A DNA stretch of 64,000 nucleotides from Polaromonas sp. (GCF_016185115.1 NZ_JACPOF010000020.1:248001-312000), one strand, 5' to 3'; counted from the stretch's first letter, positions 18,496 through 28,228 are shown. Translations and numbers: made by a program. Notes: generated by a model from the sequence alone, not told the origin.

Positions 18496-19890
18496 CTACA
18501 AGGTTCCGTAACTGTGCAACCCGGAAAGGAACATGTTGACGCCCAAAAAGGCAAATGACGTCACTGCCAGCCCCACCAGAGCCCACCAGGCTGCAACAGT
18601 GCCACGCAGGCCCTTCATGAGGCGCATGTGCAGCCAGGCCGCATAGTTCAGCCAGACAATCAGCGCCCAGGTTTCTTTCGGGTCCCAGCTCCAGTAACCA
18701 CCCCAGGCCTCTGCGGCCCACAGCGCACCCAGCACGGTCGCAATGGTGAAAAAGGCAAAGCCGACGGCAATAGCCTTGTACATGACATCATCAAGTACCT
18801 CGAAACTTGGCAGGCGCGCCGCAATGCGCTTGCGGCCCAGCAAAATGCCTGCGGCGATCACGCCCGAGACCAGCAGGTAACCCAGCCAGTAGTTGCTGCC
18901 GCCGGCTTCGATTGGCGACTTGCTGCGAAACACAATCGGCACAAAACACAACACCACGCCGAGCACCCACAGCGGTGTGAGTTTGTACCAGCGTTTCTCA
19001 TCAGCCTGCTGCTTGATGAGGTAAGACAGCGCCACCATGGCCGACAGCGCAAACATGCCATAGCCAATAAAGTTGGCCGGCACATGCAGCTTCATCCACC
19101 AGCTCTTGAGGGCCGGCACCAGCGGCTGGATTTCATGCGCTTCACGAATCACCGTGTACCAGAGCAGAAAACCCACTGCGGCACTGACGACCAGCATGAC
19201 AAAGGCACCGAGTGCGCGCGTGTTGTACTGCGCTTCGAAATAGAGGTAGAAGGCCGCCGTCATCCAGCAGAACAGCACAAACACTTCATACAGGTTGCTG
19301 ACCGGAATATGGCCAACGTCAGCGCCAATCAGGTAGCTTTCATACCAGCGCACCATGGTGCCGATAAGCGCCATGCCCACGGCGACCCAGGCGATTTTCG
19401 AACCCAGCAACTCAAGCGTGTCGCTCTGGGATTTTGCGAACATGCCCAGCCAGTAAAAGATCGTGCTCATGAAAAACAGCACGCTCATCCAGAGGATGGC
19501 CGACTGGCTGGATAAAAAGTATTTGAGCCAGAACACCTGGTCGGCACGCGCCAGATTCCCTGCGCCATTGACTTGGTAGGAGGCGATACCCAGCAAGGCA
19601 AAAGCACTCACAAGCGCCATCAGCACGCGCAGCGGACGCCAGAACCAGCCCATGGCGATGGCAGCCGGCACGGCGGCGATCAGGATGCCTTTTTCATAGA
19701 CATCCATAAAAGCGCTGTAACGCGAAAAGGCAAACAGCCCGCCCGCCACCACCAGCGCGGCAAAAATCCAGTCCAGCAGATTGCGCCTGGCGAAATAACC
19801 CTCATTGAGGCTCAGCGTCTGTGCTGCGGCCCCACGCCCCGCCGACAGTGTCGTCGTGACGTTCTTGTTGTCCATGCTTGTGGTGTTCAT
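18496..19890 (-). CDS. ccsB: System II cytochrome c biogenesis protein CcsB (ResC/CcsA type, WWD domain)
   Basis: A 464-residue polytopic membrane protein, the heme-handling part of the System II cytochrome c synthase. The tryptophan-rich heme-binding WWD motif is WGGYWSWDPKETWALIVW near the C-terminus, flanked by histidines in LHVPANFIGYG and NYAAWLHMRL. Family naming is confused: this subunit is called CcsA/ResC in some systems and CcsB in the betaproteobacterial model. The start overlaps the resB stop by four bases, so the two halves of the synthase are coupled. Confidence 0.93.
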   Translation of the reverse strand: MNTTSMDNKNVTTTLSAGRGAAAQTLSLNEGYFARRNLLDWIFAALVVAGGLFAFSRYSAFMDVYEKGILIAAVPAAIAMGWFWRPLRVLMALVSAFALLGIASYQVNGAGNLARADQVFWLKYFLSSQSAILWMSVLFFMSTIFYWLGMFAKSQSDTLELLGSKIAWVAVGMALIGTMVRWYESYLIGADVGHIPVSNLYEVFVLFCWMTAAFYLYFEAQYNTRALGAFVMLVVSAAVGFLLWYTVIREAHEIQPLVPALKSWWMKLHVPANFIGYGMFALSAMVALSYLIKQQADEKRWYKLTPLWVLGVVLCFVPIVFRSKSPIEAGGSNYWLGYLLVSGVIAAGILLGRKRIAARLPSFEVLDDVMYKAIAVGFAFFTIATVLGALWAAEAWGGYWSWDPKETWALIVWLNYAAWLHMRLMKGLRGTVAAWWALVGLAVTSFAFLGVNMFLSGLHSYGTL

Positions 19891-22100
19891 TGGGGCGCCT
19901 GCAGCAGTTTCGTTTTCAACATCTCGAATTCCCTGTCGCCATCCATGGTCTTGCGGTTGGTGGACAGGGCCATGGTCGCGTGGCTGGAGACGGCCGGGCC
20001 GTCCACTGTGACCGAGGCGGCATCATCATGCTGATTCTCGGCCTTGCCGCCGCGCGGTGCAAGCCATACCCATACACGGCGCTCACGCACGTAGAGCATG
20101 GCAAATACACCGATGATCAGGAAGGCACAACCGAGGTAAACAATGGTCTTGCCGGGTGCCCTCGCGACCTGGAATACGCTGGCCTGAACCTGGGTGAATT
20201 CCTTGAGCTCAAACGCCATGGGCGCGGGGTAATGGTGTGCGTCAGACAGGCTCAGCACCATCTGCGCCATGAAACCCTGGGTTTTCTCGTCCTGCGGCAG
20301 CGGTTTCAAACCAGCCTGCTGGCGCGTCATTTGCGTCAATTCGAACAGCACGCCGTTCAAAATGCGAACGAGCACTTCACCGGCGCGATTGCGCTCGGCT
20401 TCAGGGACGTTGGCTTCCATAAAGGCGGAAATCGCCTGCAGCCCCGCCATCTTCCTCGACACCTCGGGCGTACCCTCGGGCCACTCACCGGCAAACAGCG
20501 CCAGTGCGCGCGAAGCCGAGCCTGCCAGCTGCTGTATCAGTTCGGGCCTGTCGGCGCCTATGGCCAGCGTGGCATAGCGATTGACAGCCAGTTCGCGTTG
20601 CGCCGGGTCTGCCAATGCCTTGCGCATGCGCAAAAAGGTGTCCATGCTGCCTTCGCCATCAACCGGGATGCGCAGGTATTGAAAGGTATCGGCGGGGTTT
20701 TCACGCACGCCCAGCAGGTACACAGCCGGGCTGTTGTCGCCGTCGGCCATCTTCACCGGCAGCATGTAGTTGTTGTACTCGCGCGCCTGACCGGCGGCAT
20801 CGCGCAGCTTGTAACTCACGCTGGGGCCGACATTGCGCAGCTCTTTCTGGGTGACCGTCTTGTTGGCAGCGCCCAGGCGCGAATCAATGGCCTGGCGCAA
20901 ATCAACCTTGCGCACATCAACGCCACTGCCCTCGCCCACGTTTTTGCCTGATGCGAAGTTCTCGACATTGATGACACGCAGGGCTGTGTACTCCAGCGTC
21001 ATCTTGTCGGCGCCGTTTGTCAGCGCACTCGTGCTGCCAATGGTGCCCTGGATTTCAAACGGCTTGCTGGTGGCGCCAGCGGCAGTCCCCATGGGCACCG
21101 CCTTGAGCGTGACGCTGGAGCCGCCATCGTCAAAGCTGGACTGGTAAATCTCCACACCCTTGTGGCGGGCCGGGTGGTTCACCTCGACACGTGCGGGAAT
21201 CTTCTCGCCGGTTTCCTTGTCGTGAATGATGATGTCGCTGGCAAAGAGCTTGGGCATGCCGGTCGAGTAGTACTCGACGATGAATTTTTTCAGCTCGATC
21301 GAAAACGGCAATTCCTGCAGCAGCACGCCACCCGGCTGGTTGAGAATGGCGGTGCCAGACCGCGAACCTTCAGACACCAGCAGGTTGGCGCGGAAGGTCG
21401 GGTTGCTGTCGCTCAGGCGGTGCTTGAGCGGCACATCGGCAATCAGCCCGCCACCGGTGTAGGTCGATTTGTCATTGAGCAACATCTGCAGGCGCACGAT
21501 CATGTCGCCATCCAGCAGGCCGCCTATGCACACCAGCACGATGGCACTGTGCGCAGCGATGTAGCCCAGCTTGTTGGCTGCGCCTTTCTTGGCGGCCACC
21601 ATCCAGCCATCACCGCCAGCCGAAGGACGTTGCTGGAGCTTGACCTTCCAGCCGCTCTGCACCAGCGTCTGGCCTATGCGGCGCGCGGCCACTTCAGGCG
21701 ATTCGGCCAGTGTGTTTTCAGCGCGGTGCCCGAACGCCTTCAGGCTTTGCTCGCGCAGGTTTTCCTTGAGCTGATTGAGGTCGACGAGTATTTTGGGTGC
21801 ATTGCGTGCGATGCACAGCGAGGTCGACACCACCAGAAAAGCCAATATCAGCAAAAACCACCAGGCGCTGTAGACAGTGTTCAGGCTGGCCAGGCTGAAG
21901 ACCTGCGCCCAGAACGGGCCGAACTGGTTGACATAGTTGCCCAGCGGCTCGGCCTGCTTGAGCACGGTGCCGATGATGGACGCGATGCAGATGACCGTCA
22001 GCAGCGAGATCGAAAAACGCATCGACGACAACAACTCCACCGACGCCCGGACGGTGCGGGAGCCCCAGTTGACCTTCATGCCTTGGGTGGAAACTGTCAT
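19887..22100 (-). CDS. resB: Cytochrome c biogenesis protein ResB
   Basis: A 737-residue ResB-type subunit that joins CcsB to export heme and attach it to apocytochromes. N-terminal transmembrane helices begin at SMRFSISLLTVICIASIIGTV, followed by EPLGNYVNQFGPFW, a well-conserved ResB region. A long periplasmic domain follows, and a last helix lies near GKTIVYLGCAFLIIGVFAMLY with a cytoplasmic tail. The nearest client is the cytochrome c4 gene upstream on the same strand. No ccm (System I) genes are seen. Confidence 0.93.
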   Translation of the reverse strand: MTVSTQGMKVNWGSRTVRASVELLSSMRFSISLLTVICIASIIGTVLKQAEPLGNYVNQFGPFWAQVFSLASLNTVYSAWWFLLILAFLVVSTSLCIARNAPKILVDLNQLKENLREQSLKAFGHRAENTLAESPEVAARRIGQTLVQSGWKVKLQQRPSAGGDGWMVAAKKGAANKLGYIAAHSAIVLVCIGGLLDGDMIVRLQMLLNDKSTYTGGGLIADVPLKHRLSDSNPTFRANLLVSEGSRSGTAILNQPGGVLLQELPFSIELKKFIVEYYSTGMPKLFASDIIIHDKETGEKIPARVEVNHPARHKGVEIYQSSFDDGGSSVTLKAVPMGTAAGATSKPFEIQGTIGSTSALTNGADKMTLEYTALRVINVENFASGKNVGEGSGVDVRKVDLRQAIDSRLGAANKTVTQKELRNVGPSVSYKLRDAAGQAREYNNYMLPVKMADGDNSPAVYLLGVRENPADTFQYLRIPVDGEGSMDTFLRMRKALADPAQRELAVNRYATLAIGADRPELIQQLAGSASRALALFAGEWPEGTPEVSRKMAGLQAISAFMEANVPEAERNRAGEVLVRILNGVLFELTQMTRQQAGLKPLPQDEKTQGFMAQMVLSLSDAHHYPAPMAFELKEFTQVQASVFQVARAPGKTIVYLGCAFLIIGVFAMLYVRERRVWVWLAPRGGKAENQHDDAASVTVDGPAVSSHATMALSTNRKTMDGDREFEMLKTKLLQAPQ

Positions 22101-22144
22101 GCGGGGGAAATTTGGTTTGGGTGCAGCGGAGAACCGGAAAAAGC

Positions 22145-22179
22145 AAAAAGGCGGGCTTTCATCGAAAGACCCGCCTTTG
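22145..22179 (-). terminator. Rho-independent terminator after the cytochrome c4 gene
   Basis: On the minus strand a GC-rich stem (AAAGGCGGG pairing with CCCGCCTTT, extended by CTTTC/GAAAG) is followed by TTTTTGCTTTTT. It lies 67 bases past the cytochrome c4 stop and before the resB start, so the two genes are probably separate transcripts. Confidence 0.75.
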
Positions 22180-22245
22180 GTGTGAGTGTTATTGCGGCTA
22201 TGGGTTCAACAAATCGGCTTCAGGAACCGCAATTTCAGCAAACGA

Positions 22246-22908
22246 TCAGCGCAAACCTGCGATGTAGTCGGCCAGCGCGCGGATTTCGCGGTCATTGAGT
22301 TTGGCTGCGACCTGGTTCATCTGCAGGCTGTTCAGGCGCACACCGTCACGGAAAGCGGTCAGCTGCGTGGCAACATATTCGGCATGCTGGCCACCCAGGC
22401 GCGGGTACTGGGCGGGGATGCCGGCACCGTTCGGGCTGTGGCAGCCTGCGCAGGCGGCGATCTGGCGGTCAGCCACGCCGCCGCGGTAAATGCGCTCACC
22501 CAGGGCAACGAGGTCCTTGTCCTTGGCGAAGCCGGGCTTGGCCTTTTTGGACGCAGCCCAGTAGGCGATGTTTTTCATGTCGTCGTCGGACAGCGCAGAT
22601 GCGAAGCCCTGCATGATGGCGTTCTTGCGCTTGCCGGACTTGAACTCCTGCAGCTGCTTGACGAGGTATTCAGGGTGCTGCTGTGACAGCTTGGGGTTGA
22701 CCGGGGTGCCCGAATTGCCATCGGCGCCGTGACAGCTGGCGCAAACTGCCGTGAAGCTGGCCTCGCCCTTGACCAGATCAGGCTTGGTGACCTTGGGTGC
22801 TGCGGCGGCGGCAGGTGCTGCGGCATGAGCAGCTTCTCCGGCAGCAAACGCGGGCAAAGCAGGCACAACCAGGAAGGCGGCCAAAAGGGAAGTAGCAAAC
22901 AGCTTCAT
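22246..22908 (-). CDS. Cytochrome c4, diheme periplasmic
   Basis: A 220-residue diheme cytochrome that carries electrons to terminal oxidases. The signal peptide MKLFATSLLAAFLVVPALPAFA is followed by an Ala/Pro-rich linker. The two heme sites are CASCHG and CAGCHS, each leading a cytochrome c domain with distal methionines in NAIMQGFA and LNSLQMNQVA. The internal duplication is typical of c4. A GTG ten codons upstream is an alternative start, but the signal peptide fits the ATG. It lies upstream of resB-ccsB, which would attach its hemes. Confidence 0.92.
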   Translation of the reverse strand: MKLFATSLLAAFLVVPALPAFAAGEAAHAAAPAAAAAPKVTKPDLVKGEASFTAVCASCHGADGNSGTPVNPKLSQQHPEYLVKQLQEFKSGKRKNAIMQGFASALSDDDMKNIAYWAASKKAKPGFAKDKDLVALGERIYRGGVADRQIAACAGCHSPNGAGIPAQYPRLGGQHAEYVATQLTAFRDGVRLNSLQMNQVAAKLNDREIRALADYIAGLR

Positions 22909-23113
22909 ATCGGGGGATGTTTTAATGGGTTGGCGCACAAAACTTATAACTTTCTGATTTTACAATGGCTTCAGGGCCTTGCCAGAATGTTCTGCATATC
23001 CCCACCCGGTCCGACTCAGTCATATTGAGCCCCATTCGGGATTTGACAGCGGCAAACCGCTTCACCGCCACCGCTCCGCAGCGCCTGGCACCCACCGACA
23101 GGCCCGCCAGTAC

Positions 23114-23854
23114 ATGACCACACCCACCTCCAGCCCTTCGAGCACCGGCGCCAAGCCAAAAATCATCGCCACCGGGCCCAACCCGAAAATCGCGATGGGC
23201 TGGCTGCACACGGCAAAGTTCCTGACCACAGCACCAGAACTCAAGCATCTGCCCCGCCTTGACGTGCCGGAAATCGCCTTTGTCGGCCGTTCCAACGCCG
23301 GCAAGTCAACCTGCATCAACACCCTGACCCAGCAGCACCGGCTGGCCTATGCATCGAAAACACCGGGCCGCACGCAGAGCATCAACCTCTTCACGCTGGG
23401 CAAGCAGGGCGTGACCGATGCCGTGCTGGCCGACCTGCCCGGCTACGGTTATGCTGCCGTGCCCAAGGAGGCCAAGTACCGCTGGCAGCAGGTGATGGGC
23501 AACTACCTGCAGACGCGTGACAACCTCAAGGCCGTGGTGCTGCTGTGCGACCCGCGCCTGGGCATGACAGAGCTTGATGAGATTTTGCTTGACGTGATTC
23601 GCCCGCGTGTCGAGGAAGGCCTGAAATTTCTGGTTTTGCTGACCAAATCCGACAAGCTCAACAAGACCGAAGCCGCCAAGGCCATGCAGATCACAAAACT
23701 GCAGGCGGGTGGCGGTGATGTGAAGATGTTTTCCGCGCTGAAAAAGCGCGGCGTTGAAGAAGTTGCGCAGCACCTCTGGGACTGGGCACATCCGGCTGAA
23801 AAGGCTGAGCAGCCTGAAAAAAATAGCGAGCAACAGGACTCCAGCGAGGAGTAA
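23114..23854 (+). CDS. engB: Ribosome biogenesis GTP-binding protein EngB/YsxC/YihA
   Basis: A 246-residue GTPase needed for large ribosomal subunit assembly. G1 is GRSNAGKST, G3 is DLPGYGYAA and G4 is TKSDKLN, with TPGRTQSINLF as switch I. The ATG at 23114 (MTTPTSSPSS) is chosen. The N-terminal 40 residues are Pro/Ser-rich and the frame upstream lacks support. The C-terminal tail (AEKAEQPEKNSEQQDSSEE) is acidic. engB is often divergent from a cytochrome c4 gene in proteobacteria, as seen here. Confidence 0.95.
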   Translation: MTTPTSSPSSTGAKPKIIATGPNPKIAMGWLHTAKFLTTAPELKHLPRLDVPEIAFVGRSNAGKSTCINTLTQQHRLAYASKTPGRTQSINLFTLGKQGVTDAVLADLPGYGYAAVPKEAKYRWQQVMGNYLQTRDNLKAVVLLCDPRLGMTELDEILLDVIRPRVEEGLKFLVLLTKSDKLNKTEAAKAMQITKLQAGGGDVKMFSALKKRGVEEVAQHLWDWAHPAEKAEQPEKNSEQQDSSEE

Positions 23855-23860
23855 TCATCC

Positions 23861-24760
23861 GTGATCGCCTCAGGCCTGCGCGAACTGCCCCACGGCATCA
23901 CGCTGTCATGCCGCACGGCGGGCGAGCCGGGCCGGCCGGTGCTGATGTTTTTGCACGGATTCCCCGAAGCGGCTTTTGTCTGGGACGGCATGCTGGCCCA
24001 TTTTTCAAAGCCGGAGAACGGCGGCTTCCGCTGCATTGCGCCCAATCTGCGGGGTTTCGAGCTGTCCAGCGCACCCCTTGATGCCAAAGCCTACCGGCCC
24101 AAACATCTGGTTCAGGACATTGCAGCCCTCATCGCGGCCGAAGGTGGAAAGCTGGAGTGTCTGATTGCCCACGACTGGGGTGGTGCAGTCGCCTGGAACC
24201 TGGCGACCAGCCATCCCGCTTTGATGAAAAAGCTGGCCATCATCAACTCGCCGCACCCCGGCACCTTTCTGCGCGAGTTGCAGCACTCGCCCGCACAGCA
24301 GGCGGCCAGCGCGTACATGAACTTTTTGATCCGCCCCGACGCCGAAGAGCTGCTGGCAGCCGACGATTACCGCCGGCTCTGGACGTTTTTCACCAGCATG
24401 GGCGCGGCCGATGGCCACAACCCCTGGCTGACCGACGAGCGGCGCGCGCAGTACCGTGCCATCTGGCAGCGCGGCCTGACCGGCCCGCTGAACTACTACC
24501 GCGCCTCACCTCTGCGGCCAGCCCGGCCCGGTGACCCGGCAGCGTCGGCGGTAACGATCCCGCGCGAGATGCTGCAGGTGAACCTGCCCACACTGGTGAT
24601 CTGGGCGACGCAGGACAGCGCCCTGCTGCCCTCGCTGCTGGATGACCTGCAGGACTATGTGCCGCAGATGCAGCTCAAACGTGTTGAAAACGCCACCCAC
24701 TGGATAGTGCACGAGCAGCCGGAACTGGTGGCCCGCCATTTGCAGCAGTTTCTGACCTGA
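23861..24760 (+). CDS. Alpha/beta hydrolase, epoxide hydrolase-like
   Basis: A 299-residue alpha/beta hydrolase. It starts with GTG six bases after the engB stop, with GAGGAG ahead of it. The oxyanion block is FLHGFPEAAFVWDG. The nucleophile elbow is AHDWGGAVAW, with Asp105 at the nucleophile position. Asp rather than Ser here points to an epoxide hydrolase or haloalkane dehalogenase type reaction with an ester intermediate. The catalytic histidine is probably His280 in NATHWIVHE. Tyrosines for epoxide opening cannot be fixed by eye. The substrate is unknown; context (engB) is uninformative. Confidence 0.8.
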   Translation: MIASGLRELPHGITLSCRTAGEPGRPVLMFLHGFPEAAFVWDGMLAHFSKPENGGFRCIAPNLRGFELSSAPLDAKAYRPKHLVQDIAALIAAEGGKLECLIAHDWGGAVAWNLATSHPALMKKLAIINSPHPGTFLRELQHSPAQQAASAYMNFLIRPDAEELLAADDYRRLWTFFTSMGAADGHNPWLTDERRAQYRAIWQRGLTGPLNYYRASPLRPARPGDPAASAVTIPREMLQVNLPTLVIWATQDSALLPSLLDDLQDYVPQMQLKRVENATHWIVHEQPELVARHLQQFLT

Positions 24761-24785
24761 GGTGGCTGTGCACGCGAGACAAATT

Positions 24786-24870
24786 TGCTATGAAAATAAT
24801 AGCATTTCACGTGCGTATTTAAAGGGCTGGAGGCATAAAACACCCTTAGAAATGGCCTCAAAAAGGCATT
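24786..24870 (-). repeat. Diverged copy of the ~146-bp dispersed intergenic repeat
   Basis: Read on the minus strand, this stretch lines up without gaps with the ends of the copies at 31574-31744 and 55111-55260. Shared features are the short hairpin TGCTAT...ATAGC, the CACG-GCGTAT block and the purine-rich segment after it. It lies in the convergent gap between the hydrolase and the acyltransferase genes (24761-24986). That gap otherwise holds only AT-rich sequence and no gene. Confidence 0.55.
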
Positions 24871-24986
24871 TTTAAGGTCTTGACGAGCTTTCTGACCACC
24901 AAAAAGCTACGCCCTGAAATTAATGCATCACCAATAAAGCATTAAATGGATAAAGCTTCATATATGAATCTTTATTTCGAAAAGCG

Positions 24987-25898
24987 CTAATAAACCGACG
25001 GATCGCCTTCAGGCCGCGTCTTGAAGCGCTTGTGTACCCAGTAGTACTGCGCGGGCTGGGTCGCGATGTAACCCTCAAGCCGCTTGTTCATCAGCGCGGT
25101 GTCAGCCACCACATCGCCGGTCGGGAAGTTCTCCCAGGCCGGCATGACTTCCACCTCATAACCCTGGGCCGTCAGGCGGTTGACGATAGGCACCACCTTG
25201 GCCCGGCCCAGCCTGGCAAAGCGCGACAGCGAGGGCACCGTGGCGGCAGGTACGCCGTAAAACGGCACAAAAATCGATTCTTCCGGGCCGAAGTTCATGT
25301 CGGGCAGCAGGTAAAGCGGCTGGCCATCACGAAGCGCAGCAATGATGGGCTGCACGCCTTCGATGCGCCCAAACAGCCGCGCACCGCCGCCGGGGCGGCC
25401 GGCAAAACGCCGGCGGCCGCGGAATATCCAGCGGTCCAGCACTCGGTTGGCCTGGTCTGTGTAAATGGTGGTGAAGCTGCGCGCCAATTGCTGCGTGATG
25501 GCCGTCCAGCCTGCATCCAGCCCGAAGAAATGGGGCGCAAAAATGACCGTGGGCTGCGTGCCCTCAAGCTCATGCACAGCGCCGGTCAGCCTGAGCCGCC
25601 TCGCCACTACATGCGCCGGGGCATGCCAGATCCAGCTGCGGTCCAGCCAGGCCTGCGCAAAATACACAAAGATCTGCCGCGTCAGCACCTTGCGCTCTTT
25701 TTCGGTCAATTCAGGAAAGCAGAGCCGCAAATTGCTTTTCACCACATGCCGGCGCGACGACACGGCCAGGTACAAAAACCAGCCCAGCCCTTTGCCCATG
25801 GCGCGCACCAGCGCAAGAGGCAAGGCTGCCAGCACCTGCATGAAAACAATGCCGCCACGCGTGAAAAAGTAGTTGAGCCACTGCCGCGCTGTCCTCAT
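24987..25898 (-). CDS. Lysophospholipid/lipid A acyltransferase, LpxL/LpxM family
   Basis: A 303-residue membrane-associated acyltransferase adding secondary acyl chains to Kdo-lipid A. It starts MRTARQWLNYFFTRG, overlapping the previous gene by four bases. The catalytic HX4D motif is His123-FFGL-Asp128 in APHFFGLDAGW. Other blocks are YLLPDMNFGPEESIFVPFYG and the C-terminal QYYWVHKRFKTRPEG. A paralogue is directly upstream, so the pair probably makes sequential additions. Which one is LpxL or LpxM cannot be told by eye. Confidence 0.87.
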   Translation of the reverse strand: MRTARQWLNYFFTRGGIVFMQVLAALPLALVRAMGKGLGWFLYLAVSSRRHVVKSNLRLCFPELTEKERKVLTRQIFVYFAQAWLDRSWIWHAPAHVVARRLRLTGAVHELEGTQPTVIFAPHFFGLDAGWTAITQQLARSFTTIYTDQANRVLDRWIFRGRRRFAGRPGGGARLFGRIEGVQPIIAALRDGQPLYLLPDMNFGPEESIFVPFYGVPAATVPSLSRFARLGRAKVVPIVNRLTAQGYEVEVMPAWENFPTGDVVADTALMNKRLEGYIATQPAQYYWVHKRFKTRPEGDPSVY

Positions 25899-26767
25899 GC
25901 GGCGTCTCCCGTTGCAGCTTCCCTGCGCGGCGTCTTGTAGCGGCCATAGCCCCAAAGGTACTGGCCCGGCTGGCTGCGTACGATGGTTTCAATGGCCTCG
26001 TTGATGCGGGTCACAGCCGATACAAGGTCGGTTTTGGCCTCACCCGGCCCGTCAATCACGCCCGCAACGGGCGGCCGGATCTGGACCACATACCCGCCGC
26101 CATGCGGCAGTCGTTCACAGCTCACCGGCAGCAGCACCGCGCCGCTTTGCAGTGCCAGGCGGGCGGCCAGGGTCATGGTGTAAGCCGGTTTGCCGAAAAA
26201 CGGCGCCCACACGCCCAGTCCTTCGGGCGGCACCTGGTCTGTCAGCAGGGCCACGGCCTGGTTGGCCTTGAGGGTTTTATGCATCAGGCGTATGCCGCTG
26301 AGGGACGCCGGCACCACCGTCAGTTGCGGCCGCTGGCGCGTAGCCAGTTCGATCTCGGCCAGCCAGGGTTTGCGGGCCGGGCGGTAGATGGCGGTGATCG
26401 GCCCGTAGACCTCTGCCAGCGCCTGCGGGCCCAGCTCAAAGCTGCCGCAATGCGGGCCGAAAAAAATCACGCCCTTGCCCCTGGCGAATGCCGCTTCGGC
26501 ATGGGCCTGGCCTTCCATGCGCACATTCCCGAGGCAGGATTCGATCTGCGGACGCATCCAGAGTTTGGGCAGCTCGGCCACAAAACGCCCGGCCTCGGCA
26601 ATCGCGGGGCGCGCCTCTTCAAATGTCAGCCCGGCCTGCGCGACGTTGGCGCGGAACTGCTTGCGGTAGCGCGGGCTCGCAGCCCAGACGAGCCAGCCCA
26701 GCGCACCGCCCAGGGCGTGCAGCGCGGCCAGCGGCCAGCGGGAGAAAAACCGGAACAACCAGAGCAT
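25895..26767 (-). CDS. Lipid A biosynthesis acyltransferase, LpxL/LpxM family
   Basis: A 290-residue paralogue of the next gene, first of the pair. The N-terminal hydrophobic helix is LFRFFSRWPLAALHALGGAL. The active site is HX4E: His106-CGSF-Glu111 in FFGPHCGSFELG. ALLTDQVPPEGLGVWAPFFG and the terminal GQYLWGYGRYKTPRR follow family patterns. It is divergent from metK, with 209 bases between the starts, an arrangement that I recall as frequent in Comamonadaceae. Confidence 0.87.
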   Translation of the reverse strand: MLWLFRFFSRWPLAALHALGGALGWLVWAASPRYRKQFRANVAQAGLTFEEARPAIAEAGRFVAELPKLWMRPQIESCLGNVRMEGQAHAEAAFARGKGVIFFGPHCGSFELGPQALAEVYGPITAIYRPARKPWLAEIELATRQRPQLTVVPASLSGIRLMHKTLKANQAVALLTDQVPPEGLGVWAPFFGKPAYTMTLAARLALQSGAVLLPVSCERLPHGGGYVVQIRPPVAGVIDGPGEAKTDLVSAVTRINEAIETIVRSQPGQYLWGYGRYKTPRREAATGDAA

Positions 26768-26853
26768 CTAGCGGGAATATTTTTCGGGGAGGTTGGGGAA
26801 AGGGTCGAAAACCGGGAAATCGGACGGGGAAACCGGCGGGCTGCCGCACATCA

Positions 26854-26859
26854 TATAAT
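26854..26859 (+). promoter_or_regulatory. Candidate -10 box for metK
   Basis: A perfect TATAAT lies 117 bases upstream of the metK start, without a convincing -35. It would give a leader of about 110 nt (26866-26976). I looked for known SAM or SAH riboswitch cores in that leader and recognised none. Confidence 0.35.
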
Positions 26860-26976
26860 TGCGGCTGTCGCTGAGTTATTGAACAACTTGCAGAGCGACA
26901 TTAAACCAAACTGCTAAAGCGTTCGCCGGGACACACCAGACGGCAACGCGCCGATAAACCCAATGGAGTGTACGCA

Positions 26977-28164
26977 ATGGCGAACGATTTTCTCTTTACT
27001 TCCGAATCCGTCTCTGAAGGCCATCCCGACAAGGTAGCCGACCAGATTTCCGACGCAATCCTCGACGCGATCTTCAAGCAGGACCCGCTGTCGCGCGTCG
27101 CCGCTGAAACCCTGACCAACACCGGCCTGGTCATCCTGGCAGGCGAGATCACCACCAACGCGCATGTCGACTACATCCAGGTCGCGCGCGACACCATCAA
27201 GCGCATCGGCTACGACAACACCGAATACGGCATCGACTACAAGGGCTGCGCGGTCATGGTCTGCTACGACAAGCAGTCCAACGACATCGCCCAGGGCGTG
27301 GACCACGCGTCTGACGACCACCTGAACACCGGCGCCGGCGACCAGGGCCTGATGTTCGGTTACGCCTGCGACGAAACGCCGGAGCTGATGCCAGCCCCGA
27401 TTTACTACGCACACCGCCTCGTCGAGCGCCAGGCCCAGCTGCGCAAGGACGGCCGCCTGCCTTTCCTGCGCCCTGATGCAAAAAGCCAGGTCACCATGCG
27501 TTATGTTGACGGCAAGCCCCACAGCATCGACACCGTGGTTCTGTCGACCCAGCACAGCCCGGACCAGTCGGAAACCCCGCACAAGATGAAGGCCTCGTTC
27601 AACGAAGCCATCATTGAAGAAATCATCAAGCCTGTGCTGCCAAAGGGCATGATCACCAAGGACACGCGCTACCTGATCAACCCGACAGGCCGTTTTGTCA
27701 TCGGCGGCCCACAAGGCGATTGCGGCCTGACCGGCCGCAAGATCATTGTCGACACCTACGGCGGCGCCTGCCCGCACGGCGGCGGCGCATTCAGCGGCAA
27801 GGACCCTTCGAAAGTTGACCGTTCTGCAGCCTACGCAGCCCGCTACGTGGCCAAAAACATCGTCGCTGCCGGCCTCGCCAAGCAGTGCCAGATCCAGGTG
27901 GCTTACGCCATCGGTGTTGCCAAGCCCATGAACATCACCGTCTACACCGAAGGCACCGGCGTGATGTCGGACGAAAAACTCTCTGCACTGGTGCAGGAGC
28001 ACTTCGACCTGCGTCCAAAAGGCATCATCCAGATGCTGGACCTGCTGCGCCCCATCTATGAAAAGACCGCAGCCTACGGCCACTTCGGCCGTGACGAGCC
28101 GGAATTCACATGGGAAAAAACAGATAAGGCAGCAGCGCTCCGCGCAGCTGCAGGCCTGAAGTAA
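26977..28164 (+). CDS. metK: S-adenosylmethionine synthase
   Basis: Makes S-adenosylmethionine from methionine and ATP. The 395-residue product starts [20 protein letters not shown] at 26977, with GGAG upstream. Signature hexapeptide-type blocks are [12 protein letters not shown] and [20 protein letters not shown], with [20 protein letters not shown] between them. Length and sequence are canonical. A long reverse-strand open frame across it is a GC-bias shadow. A strong terminator follows directly. Confidence 0.98.
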   Translation: MANDFLFTSESVSEGHPDKVADQISDAILDAIFKQDPLSRVAAETLTNTGLVILAGEITTNAHVDYIQVARDTIKRIGYDNTEYGIDYKGCAVMVCYDKQSNDIAQGVDHASDDHLNTGAGDQGLMFGYACDETPELMPAPIYYAHRLVERQAQLRKDGRLPFLRPDAKSQVTMRYVDGKPHSIDTVVLSTQHSPDQSETPHKMKASFNEAIIEEIIKPVLPKGMITKDTRYLINPTGRFVIGGPQGDCGLTGRKIIVDTYGGACPHGGGAFSGKDPSKVDRSAAYAARYVAKNIVAAGLAKQCQIQVAYAIGVAKPMNITVYTEGTGVMSDEKLSALVQEHFDLRPKGIIQMLDLLRPIYEKTAAYGHFGRDEPEFTWEKTDKAAALRAAAGLK

Positions 28165-28183
28165 GTTCAGTTACTTCCAAAAA

Positions 28184-28211
28184 AAAAAAGCCACCGCGAG
28201 GTGGCTTTTTT
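28184..28211 (+). terminator. Rho-independent terminator of metK
   Basis: AAAAAAGCCACC and GGTGGCTTTTTT form a perfect stem with loop GCGA, starting about 20 bases after the metK stop. The A-run on one side and T-run on the other mean it can also end the convergent DUF2177 transcript. Confidence 0.9.
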
Positions 28212-28228
28212 GTGCCCGCCAGATGCTG

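Noticed and set aside
19878..20951. 357-codon plus-strand frame across resB
   Set aside because: Antisense to resB; no start signal and no family resemblance.
26866..26976. SAM or SAH riboswitch in the metK leader
   Set aside because: No known aptamer core was recognised; leader length alone is not evidence.
26914..28083. 389-codon open frame on the minus strand across metK
   Set aside because: It mirrors the strongly conserved metK gene; low-complexity, His/Val/Asp-rich peptide, no ribosome site. GC-bias shadow.
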